This document shows, piece by piece, positions 32,279-39,241 of a DNA stretch of 64,000 nt. The notes under the pieces were generated by a model. It searched no databases. It was not told the origin of the DNA and saw only the letters and a program-made list of their open reading frames with translations. This DNA comes from Thalassospira profundimaris WP0211. Its GTDB lineage: Bacteria; Pseudomonadota; Alphaproteobacteria; Rhodospirillales; Thalassospiraceae. The stretch is taken from NCBI RefSeq assembly GCF_000300275.1, contig NZ_AMRN01000010.1:105756-169755 (forward strand). The letters run 5' to 3'. The translations under genes were made by a program, and so were the position numbers. Numbering within the stretch: the first letter of the stretch is position 1; the number at the start of each line of letters is the position of its first letter.

Positions 32279-34128
32279 CAGTTAATCGTCTCATCCTGCG
32301 GCACATCGCTTTCACGGGTCCGAAGAAGGAGACCGCTCATCTGGCGTTCAATTCTGGCCTGAACGTCATTCATGGAGCTTCGGAGACAGGAAAATCATTT
32401 CTTGTTGAGGCTATCGATTTCATGCTGGGGTCGAGCAAAGCGCTCCGCGATATTCCCGAGCGCGTAGGTTATGAAACGATTTTTCTGGGAATTGAGGAAG
32501 CTGACGGGTCTCAGTTTACACTTGAGCGAGCTGCCGCTGGTGGCGGGTTTAGATGCTATGACGGATTGCACATTTCCCGTCCTCAAGATGTCGAAGCAAA
32601 AACTCTCGGACCAAGGCACAACCCAACCAACCGCGAGAATGTGTCCATGTTCTTGCTGGACAAGATCGGGTTAGCAGGAAAGCGAATTCGCAAGAACGCG
32701 AGAGGAGAAACGAATACGCTGAGCTTCCGAAATCTAGCCCATCTTTGCTTGATCTCAGAGGGTGAAATTCAGAAGGAAGGTTCCCCGATAGAAACAGGGC
32801 AGTTCACGAGCCGTACGGTAGAGCTATCCACCTTCAAACTCCTTCTGACAGGTAACGACGATAGCGCTGTTGAACCCGAAGAAGCACAGCGGACCAAGCG
32901 TTTATCGAGAACCGCCAAAATCGAAGTCATAGACGACCTTATTATAGAAAACAAAGAACGTCTAACTGGCCTCATCGGTGAAGATGACGATGAAGCTGAT
33001 CTCTTGGATCAAGTGCAACGTCTCGACCAGTCATTGGATCGTGAGAAGGATGCTCTTGATCAGTCTGAGGAGGAATATCGTGCAGTTGCGTCCCGCCGTA
33101 ACGAAGCAAGGCGTGCATTGGAGGAAGCGCGGGAGCGGCGAGCTGAGATATCCGAACTTCTGAAGAGGTTCCAATTGCTTGATGATCATTACCAATCCGA
33201 TCTCGTTCGCCTCGAAGGTATTCGCGAGAGTGGGGTTTTGGTCTCAGCCCTCGATGCTCAGAAGTGCCCGCTTTGTGGATCAGAACCGAATGAACAGCAT
33301 TTAGACGGCGATTGTGACGGCAATGTCGAGGCCGTTATTCAAGCGGCGAATGCGGAAGTGGAGAAAATCAGAAAACTGAGGGCGGAGTTGGCCGACACCG
33401 TTTCGCAGTTGAACGCCGAGGCGCAGGAGTACGAAACGCTCGCTCCGCAGCTAGGTGAGCAGCTTGAGCTTGCCGTCGGCGAGCTTCAAGAGATCAACCC
33501 AGAGCTGAAGTCCCAAAGAGCAGCATATACCGAGTTGCTCAATCGTCGGTCGTCAGTCGAAGCCGCGTTAAGGATACTATCGACGATATCCGAATTGGAA
33601 GAACGTCGAGCTGAACTCGAAGCCTCTCCTGAGACAACACCCTCGCAAAATGAGCCCGCCTCAGACTTGTCTTTGAGTACACTTAACTCGTTCTCGAAAG
33701 TCTATGAAGAAACTCTGAAGAATTGGAACTTCCCTGACGCTGACAGAGTTTACTTTGATCAGCCGTCGCGAGATTTCGTAATTTCAGGAAAGCCTAGAGG
33801 TGCTCGCGGAAAGGGTATGCGCGCTCTTTCGTATGCAGCGTTTACCGTCTCGCTACTAGAATTCACGAAACGAAACGACCTTTCTCATCCTGGCTTTGCT
33901 GTTTTGGATACACCCTTGCTTGCATACCGGGAACCTGACGGCGATGAAGATGATCTTACGGGTACAGATGTTCATCAACGTTTCTATGAACAGCTTCATG
34001 CGATATCTGGTCGGCAGCTCATCATATTGGAGAACGTTGACCCTCCAAGCGCCATTCGGGAAGATGGGCAGTGTAGTTTCTTCAGTAAGAATCCGAACAG
34101 TGGACGCTACGGATTCTTCCCAATTTGA
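32275..34128 (+). CDS. ABC-3C system SMC/Rad50-like ATPase (DUF3732 type)
   Basis: The 617-residue ATPase has Walker A as GASETGKS (residues 34-41), long coiled-coil arms (about residues 215-320 and 350-450), and a Rad50-like zinc-hook sequence CPLCGSEPNEQH near residue 330. The C-terminal head has GKGMRALSYAAFTVSLLEF as ABC signature region and GFAVLDTPLLAY as Walker B. Such ATPases sense DNA structure and gate the linked effector. It is the last gene of the operon; about 210 bp of apparently non-coding DNA follow. Confidence 0.85.
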   Translation: MTVNRLILRHIAFTGPKKETAHLAFNSGLNVIHGASETGKSFLVEAIDFMLGSSKALRDIPERVGYETIFLGIEEADGSQFTLERAAAGGGFRCYDGLHISRPQDVEAKTLGPRHNPTNRENVSMFLLDKIGLAGKRIRKNARGETNTLSFRNLAHLCLISEGEIQKEGSPIETGQFTSRTVELSTFKLLLTGNDDSAVEPEEAQRTKRLSRTAKIEVIDDLIIENKERLTGLIGEDDDEADLLDQVQRLDQSLDREKDALDQSEEEYRAVASRRNEARRALEEARERRAEISELLKRFQLLDDHYQSDLVRLEGIRESGVLVSALDAQKCPLCGSEPNEQHLDGDCDGNVEAVIQAANAEVEKIRKLRAELADTVSQLNAEAQEYETLAPQLGEQLELAVGELQEINPELKSQRAAYTELLNRRSSVEAALRILSTISELEERRAELEASPETTPSQNEPASDLSLSTLNSFSKVYEETLKNWNFPDADRVYFDQPSRDFVISGKPRGARGKGMRALSYAAFTVSLLEFTKRNDLSHPGFAVLDTPLLAYREPDGDEDDLTGTDVHQRFYEQLHAISGRQLIILENVDPPSAIREDGQCSFFSKNPNSGRYGFFPI

Positions 34129-34340
34129 TTTCTATGACAGCCTCGTAGTCGGGCAACTTTAGGCATTGCTTGACGATCTTCAAAGAATCCTGCACGCTGA
34201 ACTTGGCCTTAGGTGCATGCCGGTGTGTCCGCCACGCAAAGCAACGCAGCACTTTCATCGATACATGAAAATTCCAGTCCATTTGTCGGGATCTGGTTAG
34301 TAGCGGGCACCTAGTCGGATCCCCATTTGGGAACTGTACC

Positions 34341-35495
34341 ATGACTATCAAGAACGAAATCCAAACACTCAAAACACTCGCCAAGCGCTACGCGCGTGCC
34401 AACAGGTTGCCCCTACACAAGGCGCTTGACGCGTTGGCTACCGAGCTCGGCTTTGCACATTGGAGCGAAGCAGCGAAGAAAGCCAAAGCGGGATGGCTTC
34501 CTTCCGAAGAGGAAGTGTCCCGTGCCAAAGCGTTTGCGCGCCAAGTTCATCAGGATGGGTACAAGAAACATAGCTTCATCGAAGCAAGTTTTGCGCGGCC
34601 CGTTGATGAACCCGTCAGACAAGGCAAGATCGGAGACCATGCGTTCTCTGTCTACGAGGTCTTCGGAGATATCCGCATGGAGGGTGAAGGCTGGCGCATC
34701 CTCGTAGGCGAGGCTCAGTTTGCCCAACCCGTCGTCGAGATCGAAAAGCCGCATTCGGATACAAGCCCCGTGCGGGGCCGTGAGTTTTTGGACGCGGCGC
34801 TCGTGATCGCCGATGAAGAGGCGGCAAAGGTTCGCGCGGGCATTGCAACAGACTGGCCGAGGCGCTCCACAAAGCCTGATGCAGAAGGGGTGGTCGCTCA
34901 TCCGCTGTTCGGGGATCGGGCAGCTGCGTGGTTCTGTCTTCACTGCGACGGTGAAATCACAGGCACGCAACTCGCCGAGAATCTCTGGCACTGTCCTGGC
35001 TGCGGAGCAGCACCTATCGACATCTTCTCATCATCTGACTGGCTCGGCGGGGATGATATAAAAACGAAACCTGTCAGTGTCTCGGGCACTCTGGCACGAC
35101 CTGAGCCACGGATCGAAGTCGTGGACTCACGACCCAAACTGAACCTCAACGAAGAGAGCACCGCCTTGCTTTTGCGCACTGCGTTGCTGGAAGATGCAGC
35201 CACTCCATCCGAACGTATCGGTGCACTCTTGGCGGAGATTTACGTTGATGAAGAGGGTGACACCTCTATTGTACTGGATGAGGACCTTTGGCCCGAAGAC
35301 AAAGACCCTGAGGCCGCGATGGCTGTTGCAAAGATGTTGGGTTCTGAGCTTGAGCTTGCCGTGACTAGCATGACATTCCCGTTTGCATGGCCCAATCTAG
35401 GGCACGTGACGACAAGCACGCGGGAGTATGTTCAGATGATACTGGATGCCTACACCGAGCACGGCGTCATTCATCGCGGCGGCGACGGTCACTGA
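34341..35495 (+). CDS. Hypothetical cargo protein with a zinc-ribbon
   Basis: The 384-residue protein begins with a helical domain (IQTLKTLAKRYARANRLPLH, then ELGFAHWSEAAKKA). This resembles the small N-terminal domain found in plasmid-borne glyoxalase-superfamily and related proteins. The middle has a four-cysteine zinc ribbon, CLHCDGEIT ... HCPGCGAAP, near residues 200-220. The C-terminal half is acidic. No enzymatic motif is recognised. It converges on the GGCT-like gene with a 7-nt overlap of the coding ends. Function unknown. Confidence 0.65.
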   Translation: MTIKNEIQTLKTLAKRYARANRLPLHKALDALATELGFAHWSEAAKKAKAGWLPSEEEVSRAKAFARQVHQDGYKKHSFIEASFARPVDEPVRQGKIGDHAFSVYEVFGDIRMEGEGWRILVGEAQFAQPVVEIEKPHSDTSPVRGREFLDAALVIADEEAAKVRAGIATDWPRRSTKPDAEGVVAHPLFGDRAAAWFCLHCDGEITGTQLAENLWHCPGCGAAPIDIFSSSDWLGGDDIKTKPVSVSGTLARPEPRIEVVDSRPKLNLNEESTALLLRTALLEDAATPSERIGALLAEIYVDEEGDTSIVLDEDLWPEDKDPEAAMAVAKMLGSELELAVTSMTFPFAWPNLGHVTTSTREYVQMILDAYTEHGVIHRGGDGH

Positions 35496-36103
35496 CTTTG
35501 AAGCTTAGCAAGCGCTTGTTCCAAAGTCTCGCAGTCTGTCTTGCGAAGAATTTCCGTCTCATATGAGGGAGAGAGAGCGGTGACTATGCCGCTCTCTTTC
35601 GCGGCTTTCAGATATGTGATGCCGTCGAGTCCCGCGTCAGCTTTCGCAACGCTTGCTATGGCTAGATCGGCAAGCCTTTCAGCCGTCAGAGGAGTAATTG
35701 TCGCGGCGATCTGTGTGTACAAAACAACGTCCAGTCCTGCGAAGTCAGTCAGACGTTCAACCAAGACATTCTTCTCTGTCACAACTTTCGGACGTTTGTA
35801 GAGACGGTCGGTTTGGCCTTGCCTGCCGATTTCCCGCCTGTAAAGGATGTGGGTCGCTTCCTCTTCGGACAAATTCATCACGAAGACCTGGCCCACGACC
35901 TGAGCGCCGCCGCTTAAAAGGGGGACAAGCGTTGGTGCACCGCCTCGACCAGAACTGCTACGCGCGAACTCGACGTGGAACGGTGTCATCACGTCTTTGA
36001 TGACTTCAGTGTGGTGCGTTTCGATCTCGATACGCGGATCGGAAATCAGTGAGCCGTAAGCGAGAATACCAATCGTTTTTCTGTTTTGCGCGTCTTTTGA
36101 CAT
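35489..36103 (-). CDS. Gamma-glutamylcyclotransferase-like (AIG2/GGCT fold) protein
   Basis: The 204-residue protein carries the GGCT signature ILAYGSLISDPR near residues 12-24, which forms the substrate-binding loop. Its middle segment (VFVMNLSEEEATHILYRREI) corresponds to the catalytic glutamate region. Members cyclise gamma-glutamyl peptides or amines, releasing 5-oxoproline. The natural substrate is unknown. It is the only leftward gene in this part of the element, so it probably has its own promoter in the long region before ardC. Confidence 0.75.
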   Translation of the reverse strand: MSKDAQNRKTIGILAYGSLISDPRIEIETHHTEVIKDVMTPFHVEFARSSSGRGGAPTLVPLLSGGAQVVGQVFVMNLSEEEATHILYRREIGRQGQTDRLYKRPKVVTEKNVLVERLTDFAGLDVVLYTQIAATITPLTAERLADLAIASVAKADAGLDGITYLKAAKESGIVTALSPSYETEILRKTDCETLEQALAKLQSQ

Positions 36104-36502
36104 TTTTGATATCTGTTTTGTACGTTCAAACAGACTTCAGTAGATCAGGATTCCACCATCTCTTTCAACTATCGGGCGCACCCCCTCAACATATTCGGGG
36201 GCGGGCTCTCGTGAACCGAGCCAGCGAGCCGTCTCGGCCATGCGGCTTCGATCCCTTGCGCATCATCTGACAGCCCTGAAGGGCTGACTTCTTCCTTTTC
36301 GTTTCGAGGGCCTGCGGCCCCGTCCTCCGTCAAGACCAAGCCCTTCGCTTTGGCTTCGGGCGAAAGCCATGGCCCGTGGCTCGGCTGCGCCTGCGCCCGC
36401 ACCTCTTCCATGGCTTTCGGTCTGGACGGCCGTCCCCCCGCTCATTGGCGCGGGCCTAGTCCGGTTGCATGCGCAACCGACTACCCAAGAAAGGGGACAA
36501 AG
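36104..36502. repeat. Non-coding leader of ardC rich in perfect palindromes
   Basis: About 400 bp without a supported gene. Perfect inverted repeats are CAGCCCTGAAGGGCTG (36271-36286), CGAAAGCCATGG with CCATGGCTTTCG (36361-36372 and 36408-36419, 35-nt loop), GGACGGCCGTCC (36424-36435) and CGGTTGC/GCAACCG (36462-36479). An open frame upstream of ardC passes through them but has no ribosome site. Such structure ahead of an antirestriction gene resembles single-strand promoters of plasmid leading regions. Confidence 0.6.
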
Positions 36503-37402
36503 ATGAAAACCGACATTTATGAAAGGGTTACCAACAAAATCATTGCCGATCTTGAGCAAGGCGAGCTGACATGGCTAAAGCCATGGAGCGCGCGCAACAT
36601 GGAAGGCAAGATCACTAAGCCTCTGCGCCATAACGGCGTGCCCTATAGCGGCATCAATATCCTGATGCTTTGGGGCGCGAGCATCGAGGCGGGTTATGTT
36701 TCCCCTTATTGGATGACCTTCAAACAGGCCAAAGAACTAGGCGCGCATGTTCGCAAAGGCGAGCGCGGCAATCTGGTCGTCTATGCGAACACGATCACCA
36801 AGACCGAGGAACGGGACGACGGCAGCGAAGAGGAGCATAAAATCCCGTTCATGAAGGGATACAGCGTCTTCAATGTCGAGCAGATCGAGGGCTTGCCTGA
36901 GCACTACTACACCAAGCCGAAAGCGATCATCGATCCCGCGCGCCGCATTCAGCATGCTGAAGAGTTTTTTGCGAGCACGGGCGCGGACATTCGCCACGGC
37001 GGCAACTCTGCCCACTACAGCGGCGGCAGTGATCATGTGCAAATGCCGTACTTCGAGACCTTCAGGAGTCCCGAAGCCTACTATGCAACTTTGGCGCACG
37101 AGCTGACTCACTGGACCAAGCACCCCAAGCGCCTTGACCGCGAATTCGGACGCAAGCGTTGGGGCGATGAAGGCTATGCGCGCGAAGAGCTAGTCGCCGA
37201 ACTTGGTGCAGCATTTCTATGCGCTGACCTTGAGCTCGCGCCCGAACCGCGCGCCGATCATGCGGCGTATATTCAGAGCTGGCTCAAGGTCCTGCAAAAC
37301 GATAAGCGCGCGATCTTCAGCGCCGCAGCGCATGCGCAGCGTGCCGCAGATTTCCTGCATGGACTTCAGCCTGTCATCGAAGAAGTGAGCAACGTCGCGT
37401 GA
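36503..37402 (+). CDS. ardC: ArdC-type antirestriction protein
   Basis: The 299-residue protein has the ArdC N-terminal single-stranded-DNA-binding domain (MKTDIYERVTNKIIADLEQG, then WSARNMEGKITKPLRHNGVPYSGINIL). A C-terminal zincin-like metallopeptidase domain follows, with HELTHWTKHPKRLDR as the zinc motif and EELVAELGAAF carrying the third ligand. ArdC proteins protect incoming conjugative DNA from host restriction. The ATG at 36503 has an AAGGGGAC ribosome site; the frame is open upstream without support. In the element it sits near the relaxase genes, as in plasmid leading regions. Confidence 0.93.
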   Translation: MKTDIYERVTNKIIADLEQGELTWLKPWSARNMEGKITKPLRHNGVPYSGINILMLWGASIEAGYVSPYWMTFKQAKELGAHVRKGERGNLVVYANTITKTEERDDGSEEEHKIPFMKGYSVFNVEQIEGLPEHYYTKPKAIIDPARRIQHAEEFFASTGADIRHGGNSAHYSGGSDHVQMPYFETFRSPEAYYATLAHELTHWTKHPKRLDREFGRKRWGDEGYAREELVAELGAAFLCADLELAPEPRADHAAYIQSWLKVLQNDKRAIFSAAAHAQRAADFLHGLQPVIEEVSNVA

Positions 37403-37412
37403 TCATCGGGAA

Positions 37413-37447
37413 AAATTCGCGGCTGGCCTTCGGGCCAGCAGCCGCGA
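37413..37447 (+). terminator. ardC terminator, first copy of a repeated hairpin
   Basis: CGCGGCTGGCC-ttc-GGGCCAGcagCCGCG forms a strong stem 16 nt after ardC. The first 27 bases (37413-37439) recur exactly at 38115-38141 after the next gene. Confidence 0.7.
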
Positions 37448-37472
37448 AGACGCACAGGAATCCCCTAGGTTA

Positions 37473-37518
37473 TATGTAACATAAACCGCTTGACTCCCGA
37501 TATCATTTATGTAACATA
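37473..37518 (+). promoter_or_regulatory. Promoter with two identical operators
   Basis: TATGTAACATA, a palindrome with a central A, occurs at 37473-37483 and 37508-37518. TTGACT (37490-37495) lies between them, and the second copy overlaps the expected -10. The downstream gene starts with an RHH-like segment, so autorepression is likely. Confidence 0.65.
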
Positions 37519-37537
37519 TTTCATAAAGGAGATAAAT

Positions 37538-38107
37538 ATGATGCCTGTAGTAAGAATAAACGATGCGACCTTTGCCGATCTCAAGTCCATATCGACTTGG
37601 TTTGGTACCAAGACACCTAGCGAAACCATCGACCGAATTGTGCGAGAAGCGATGGAGGAGCTCGGGATGGAGAGAGATGACGAGCCTGATACGTCAACCG
37701 TACACAATAAAGACGAGGTAATGCAGTTCGATACTGCGCCTGGATTGTCGTTCACGAAACCTACGGCGGCCATGGTAAATGATTTTCCGTTGGAAAACCC
37801 GAGATGGTCCGCAATTCTAATCGCGATGATTGGCGCTGTTAGTGGAAAAGGGCTTAAAGCAGAAAAGTTGGTTAGAGAGCTGTCAATTCCCGCGAAAGTC
37901 AGTCAGTACGAAGAAGAGGGATACAAGTTTCTTCCTGACTTCGGCATATCCGTTCAAGGACAATCAGCTCAGGATTGCTGGAAGGAAATAGATCGCCTCT
38001 CCAAGAAATGGAGCATCCCCGTATCCGTGGAGTTCTTTTGGCGTCAAAATCCAAAAGCCCAATACCCTGGAAAGACAGGTCGACTCGTATCTGGGATTTC
38101 AAAGTAA
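37538..38107 (+). CDS. Hypothetical protein with an RHH-like N-terminus
   Basis: The 189-residue protein begins MMPVVRINDATFADLKSIST followed by TPSETIDRIVREAMEELG, a strand-helix-helix pattern of ribbon-helix-helix regulators. The remaining 130 residues (for example AKVSQYEEEGYKFLPDFGIS and a CWKEIDRLSKKWSIPVSVEF stretch) form a domain I cannot name. The start at 37538 has AAAGGAGATAA as ribosome site. The gene is AT-richer than its neighbours and is bracketed by two copies of the same hairpin, as if inserted as a cassette. It may be a self-regulated toxin, sensor or regulator. Confidence 0.65.
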   Translation: MMPVVRINDATFADLKSISTWFGTKTPSETIDRIVREAMEELGMERDDEPDTSTVHNKDEVMQFDTAPGLSFTKPTAAMVNDFPLENPRWSAILIAMIGAVSGKGLKAEKLVRELSIPAKVSQYEEEGYKFLPDFGISVQGQSAQDCWKEIDRLSKKWSIPVSVEFFWRQNPKAQYPGKTGRLVSGISK

Positions 38108-38114
38108 TTGCAAC

Positions 38115-38145
38115 AAATTCGCGGCTGGCCTTCGGGCCAGCCGCG
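38115..38145. terminator. Terminator, second copy of the repeated hairpin
   Basis: CGCGGCTGGCC-ttc-GGGCCAGCCGCG is a perfect 11-bp-plus stem between convergent genes. Its first 27 bases repeat the hairpin after ardC. Confidence 0.75.
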
Positions 38146-38154
38146 TTGATAGGC

Positions 38155-38334
38155 TCAAAGGCCTGGCGGGCGGACCGCCAGTTCGGCCTCAATATTATGC
38201 AGTGATGCCAGCGCATTGCTGCGTTCAATCGATCCGCGAGGAGCGGAAGCAAAGGCGTTGAAAGCCTCGCGTAAGAGTGCATGCAGTTCGGCTGTGCTGC
38301 GCGATGCTGCATCGAAGCGTGTGATGAGTCTCAT
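38155..38334 (-). CDS. Small hypothetical protein (59 residues)
   Basis: The protein starts MRLITRFDAASRSTAELHAL and continues with ALASLHNIEAELAVRPPGL. It is helical, and similar short proteins occur near transfer genes of rhizobial plasmids (from memory). The ATG at 38334 follows an excellent AGGAGGTGA ribosome site; the frame upstream is not used. Function unknown. Confidence 0.68.
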   Translation of the reverse strand: MRLITRFDAASRSTAELHALLREAFNAFASAPRGSIERSNALASLHNIEAELAVRPPGL

Positions 38335-38705
38335 CGTCACCTCCTGTTGATTGTCAGGAGGCCCCGAACCGTTCAGGGCCTTTCGGCCCTCGCACACATC
38401 ATCCATGGCCCAGTGAAGGCGCTGATGGATCGGGGTAACGCACTAGAATTCAATCGGAAGGTGGCGTGTCGAGGCGCGTGAACAGACTTTCGGTGTCGGC
38501 AGTTAGCGCAGCATGAACGGACCTTTGCCCGCGCGTGGCTTGCAGCAATTCGCCTTTCCCCTGACCGAAAGCGGATCGCGCATCAATATCCTGCCCGCGC
38601 CAGTTCGGCGGAAGCCTCACCCGTGTTGGACATGACGCGGCGATCCTTTGCCTTCGGTCTCATCGGGGGGCGTTAGCAAGCCAACCCGAACAAAGGAGAT
38701 CATTC
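38335..38705. other. Non-coding stretch between two small divergent genes
   Basis: 371 bp with no supported gene. AGGCCC/GGGCCT (about 38359-38385) forms a hairpin in the leader of the leftward gene. AAAGGAG just before 38706 is the ribosome site of the next gene. I see no clear promoter. Confidence 0.4.
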
Positions 38706-38954
38706 ATGGCACGCAACAACACCCAAACCGCTCAAGAGCGCACACGCGAGGTCCGCGCACCGGAGTTTCTGGCGTGGCACGTCACCCAGAAAGGCGACAA
38801 ATCCTTCTGGAATAAAGTCGGCGCAGCCTGGATGCACAAGGACGCTAAAGGCTACACGCTTCAGCTCGAATCCCTGCCTGTCGGCGGTCGCATCGTCTTG
38901 CGCGAGCCGCTGGAAGACACGGCTTCACCTGCAAACGACGCGGGGCGCTCATGA
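38706..38954 (+). CDS. Hypothetical protein, paralogue of the 18870-19118 gene
   Basis: The 82-residue product has WHVTQKGDKSFWNKVGAAWM, HKDAKGYTLQLES and GGRIVLREPLE. It matches the small protein beside the coupling protein over about 45 residues, while N- and C-termini differ. An AAAGGAG ribosome site precedes the ATG. It overlaps the next gene by 4 nt (ATGA). The presence of one paralogue near each end of the element suggests a shared transfer or maintenance role; no function is known. Confidence 0.7.
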   Translation: MARNNTQTAQERTREVRAPEFLAWHVTQKGDKSFWNKVGAAWMHKDAKGYTLQLESLPVGGRIVLREPLEDTASPANDAGRS

Positions 38955-39235
38955 GCGCCCCAGTCTCCAGTCAGATCGACTGGCGCGGTGTCGTGATAAG
39001 CATCAGCTATCATCGGCATCAGTGGTCGACGTTCGACCACATCGAAGTCAACGTCATCGGCGATGGGATAATCCCCATCACCGAGACAGGCTATCGCTCT
39101 CACTATCTGCATAGCGATGTCACAGACGAATATGGCGGGGCCGTTGCCTACGTGCTCGCGTGGCTTGAGCACGAAGCGCAGACTCCGCAATGGAAGAAGC
39201 GCGCAGAAGCTGCACGCCAGCTTTCATTGTTCTAG
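38951..39235 (+). CDS. Hypothetical protein coupled to the small paralogue
   Basis: The 94-residue protein starts MSAPVSSQIDWRGVVISISY and has GYRSHYLHSDVTDEYGGAVA and a charged C-terminal helix ending in QLSLF. No domain is recognised, and it is soluble. The ATGA overlap shows translational coupling to the 82-residue protein. It converges on the relaxase gene with a 6-nt gap. QLSLF at the C-terminus resembles a beta-clamp-binding pentapeptide (QLxLF), which would link it to the sliding clamp of DNA replication (inference). Confidence 0.65.
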   Translation: MSAPVSSQIDWRGVVISISYHRHQWSTFDHIEVNVIGDGIIPITETGYRSHYLHSDVTDEYGGAVAYVLAWLEHEAQTPQWKKRAEAARQLSLF

Positions 39236-39241
39236 CGATTT

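Noticed and set aside
36350..36502. N-terminal extension of ardC
   Set aside because: The extension reads through palindromes and has no ribosome site; the ArdC domain begins at 36503 after AAGGGGAC.
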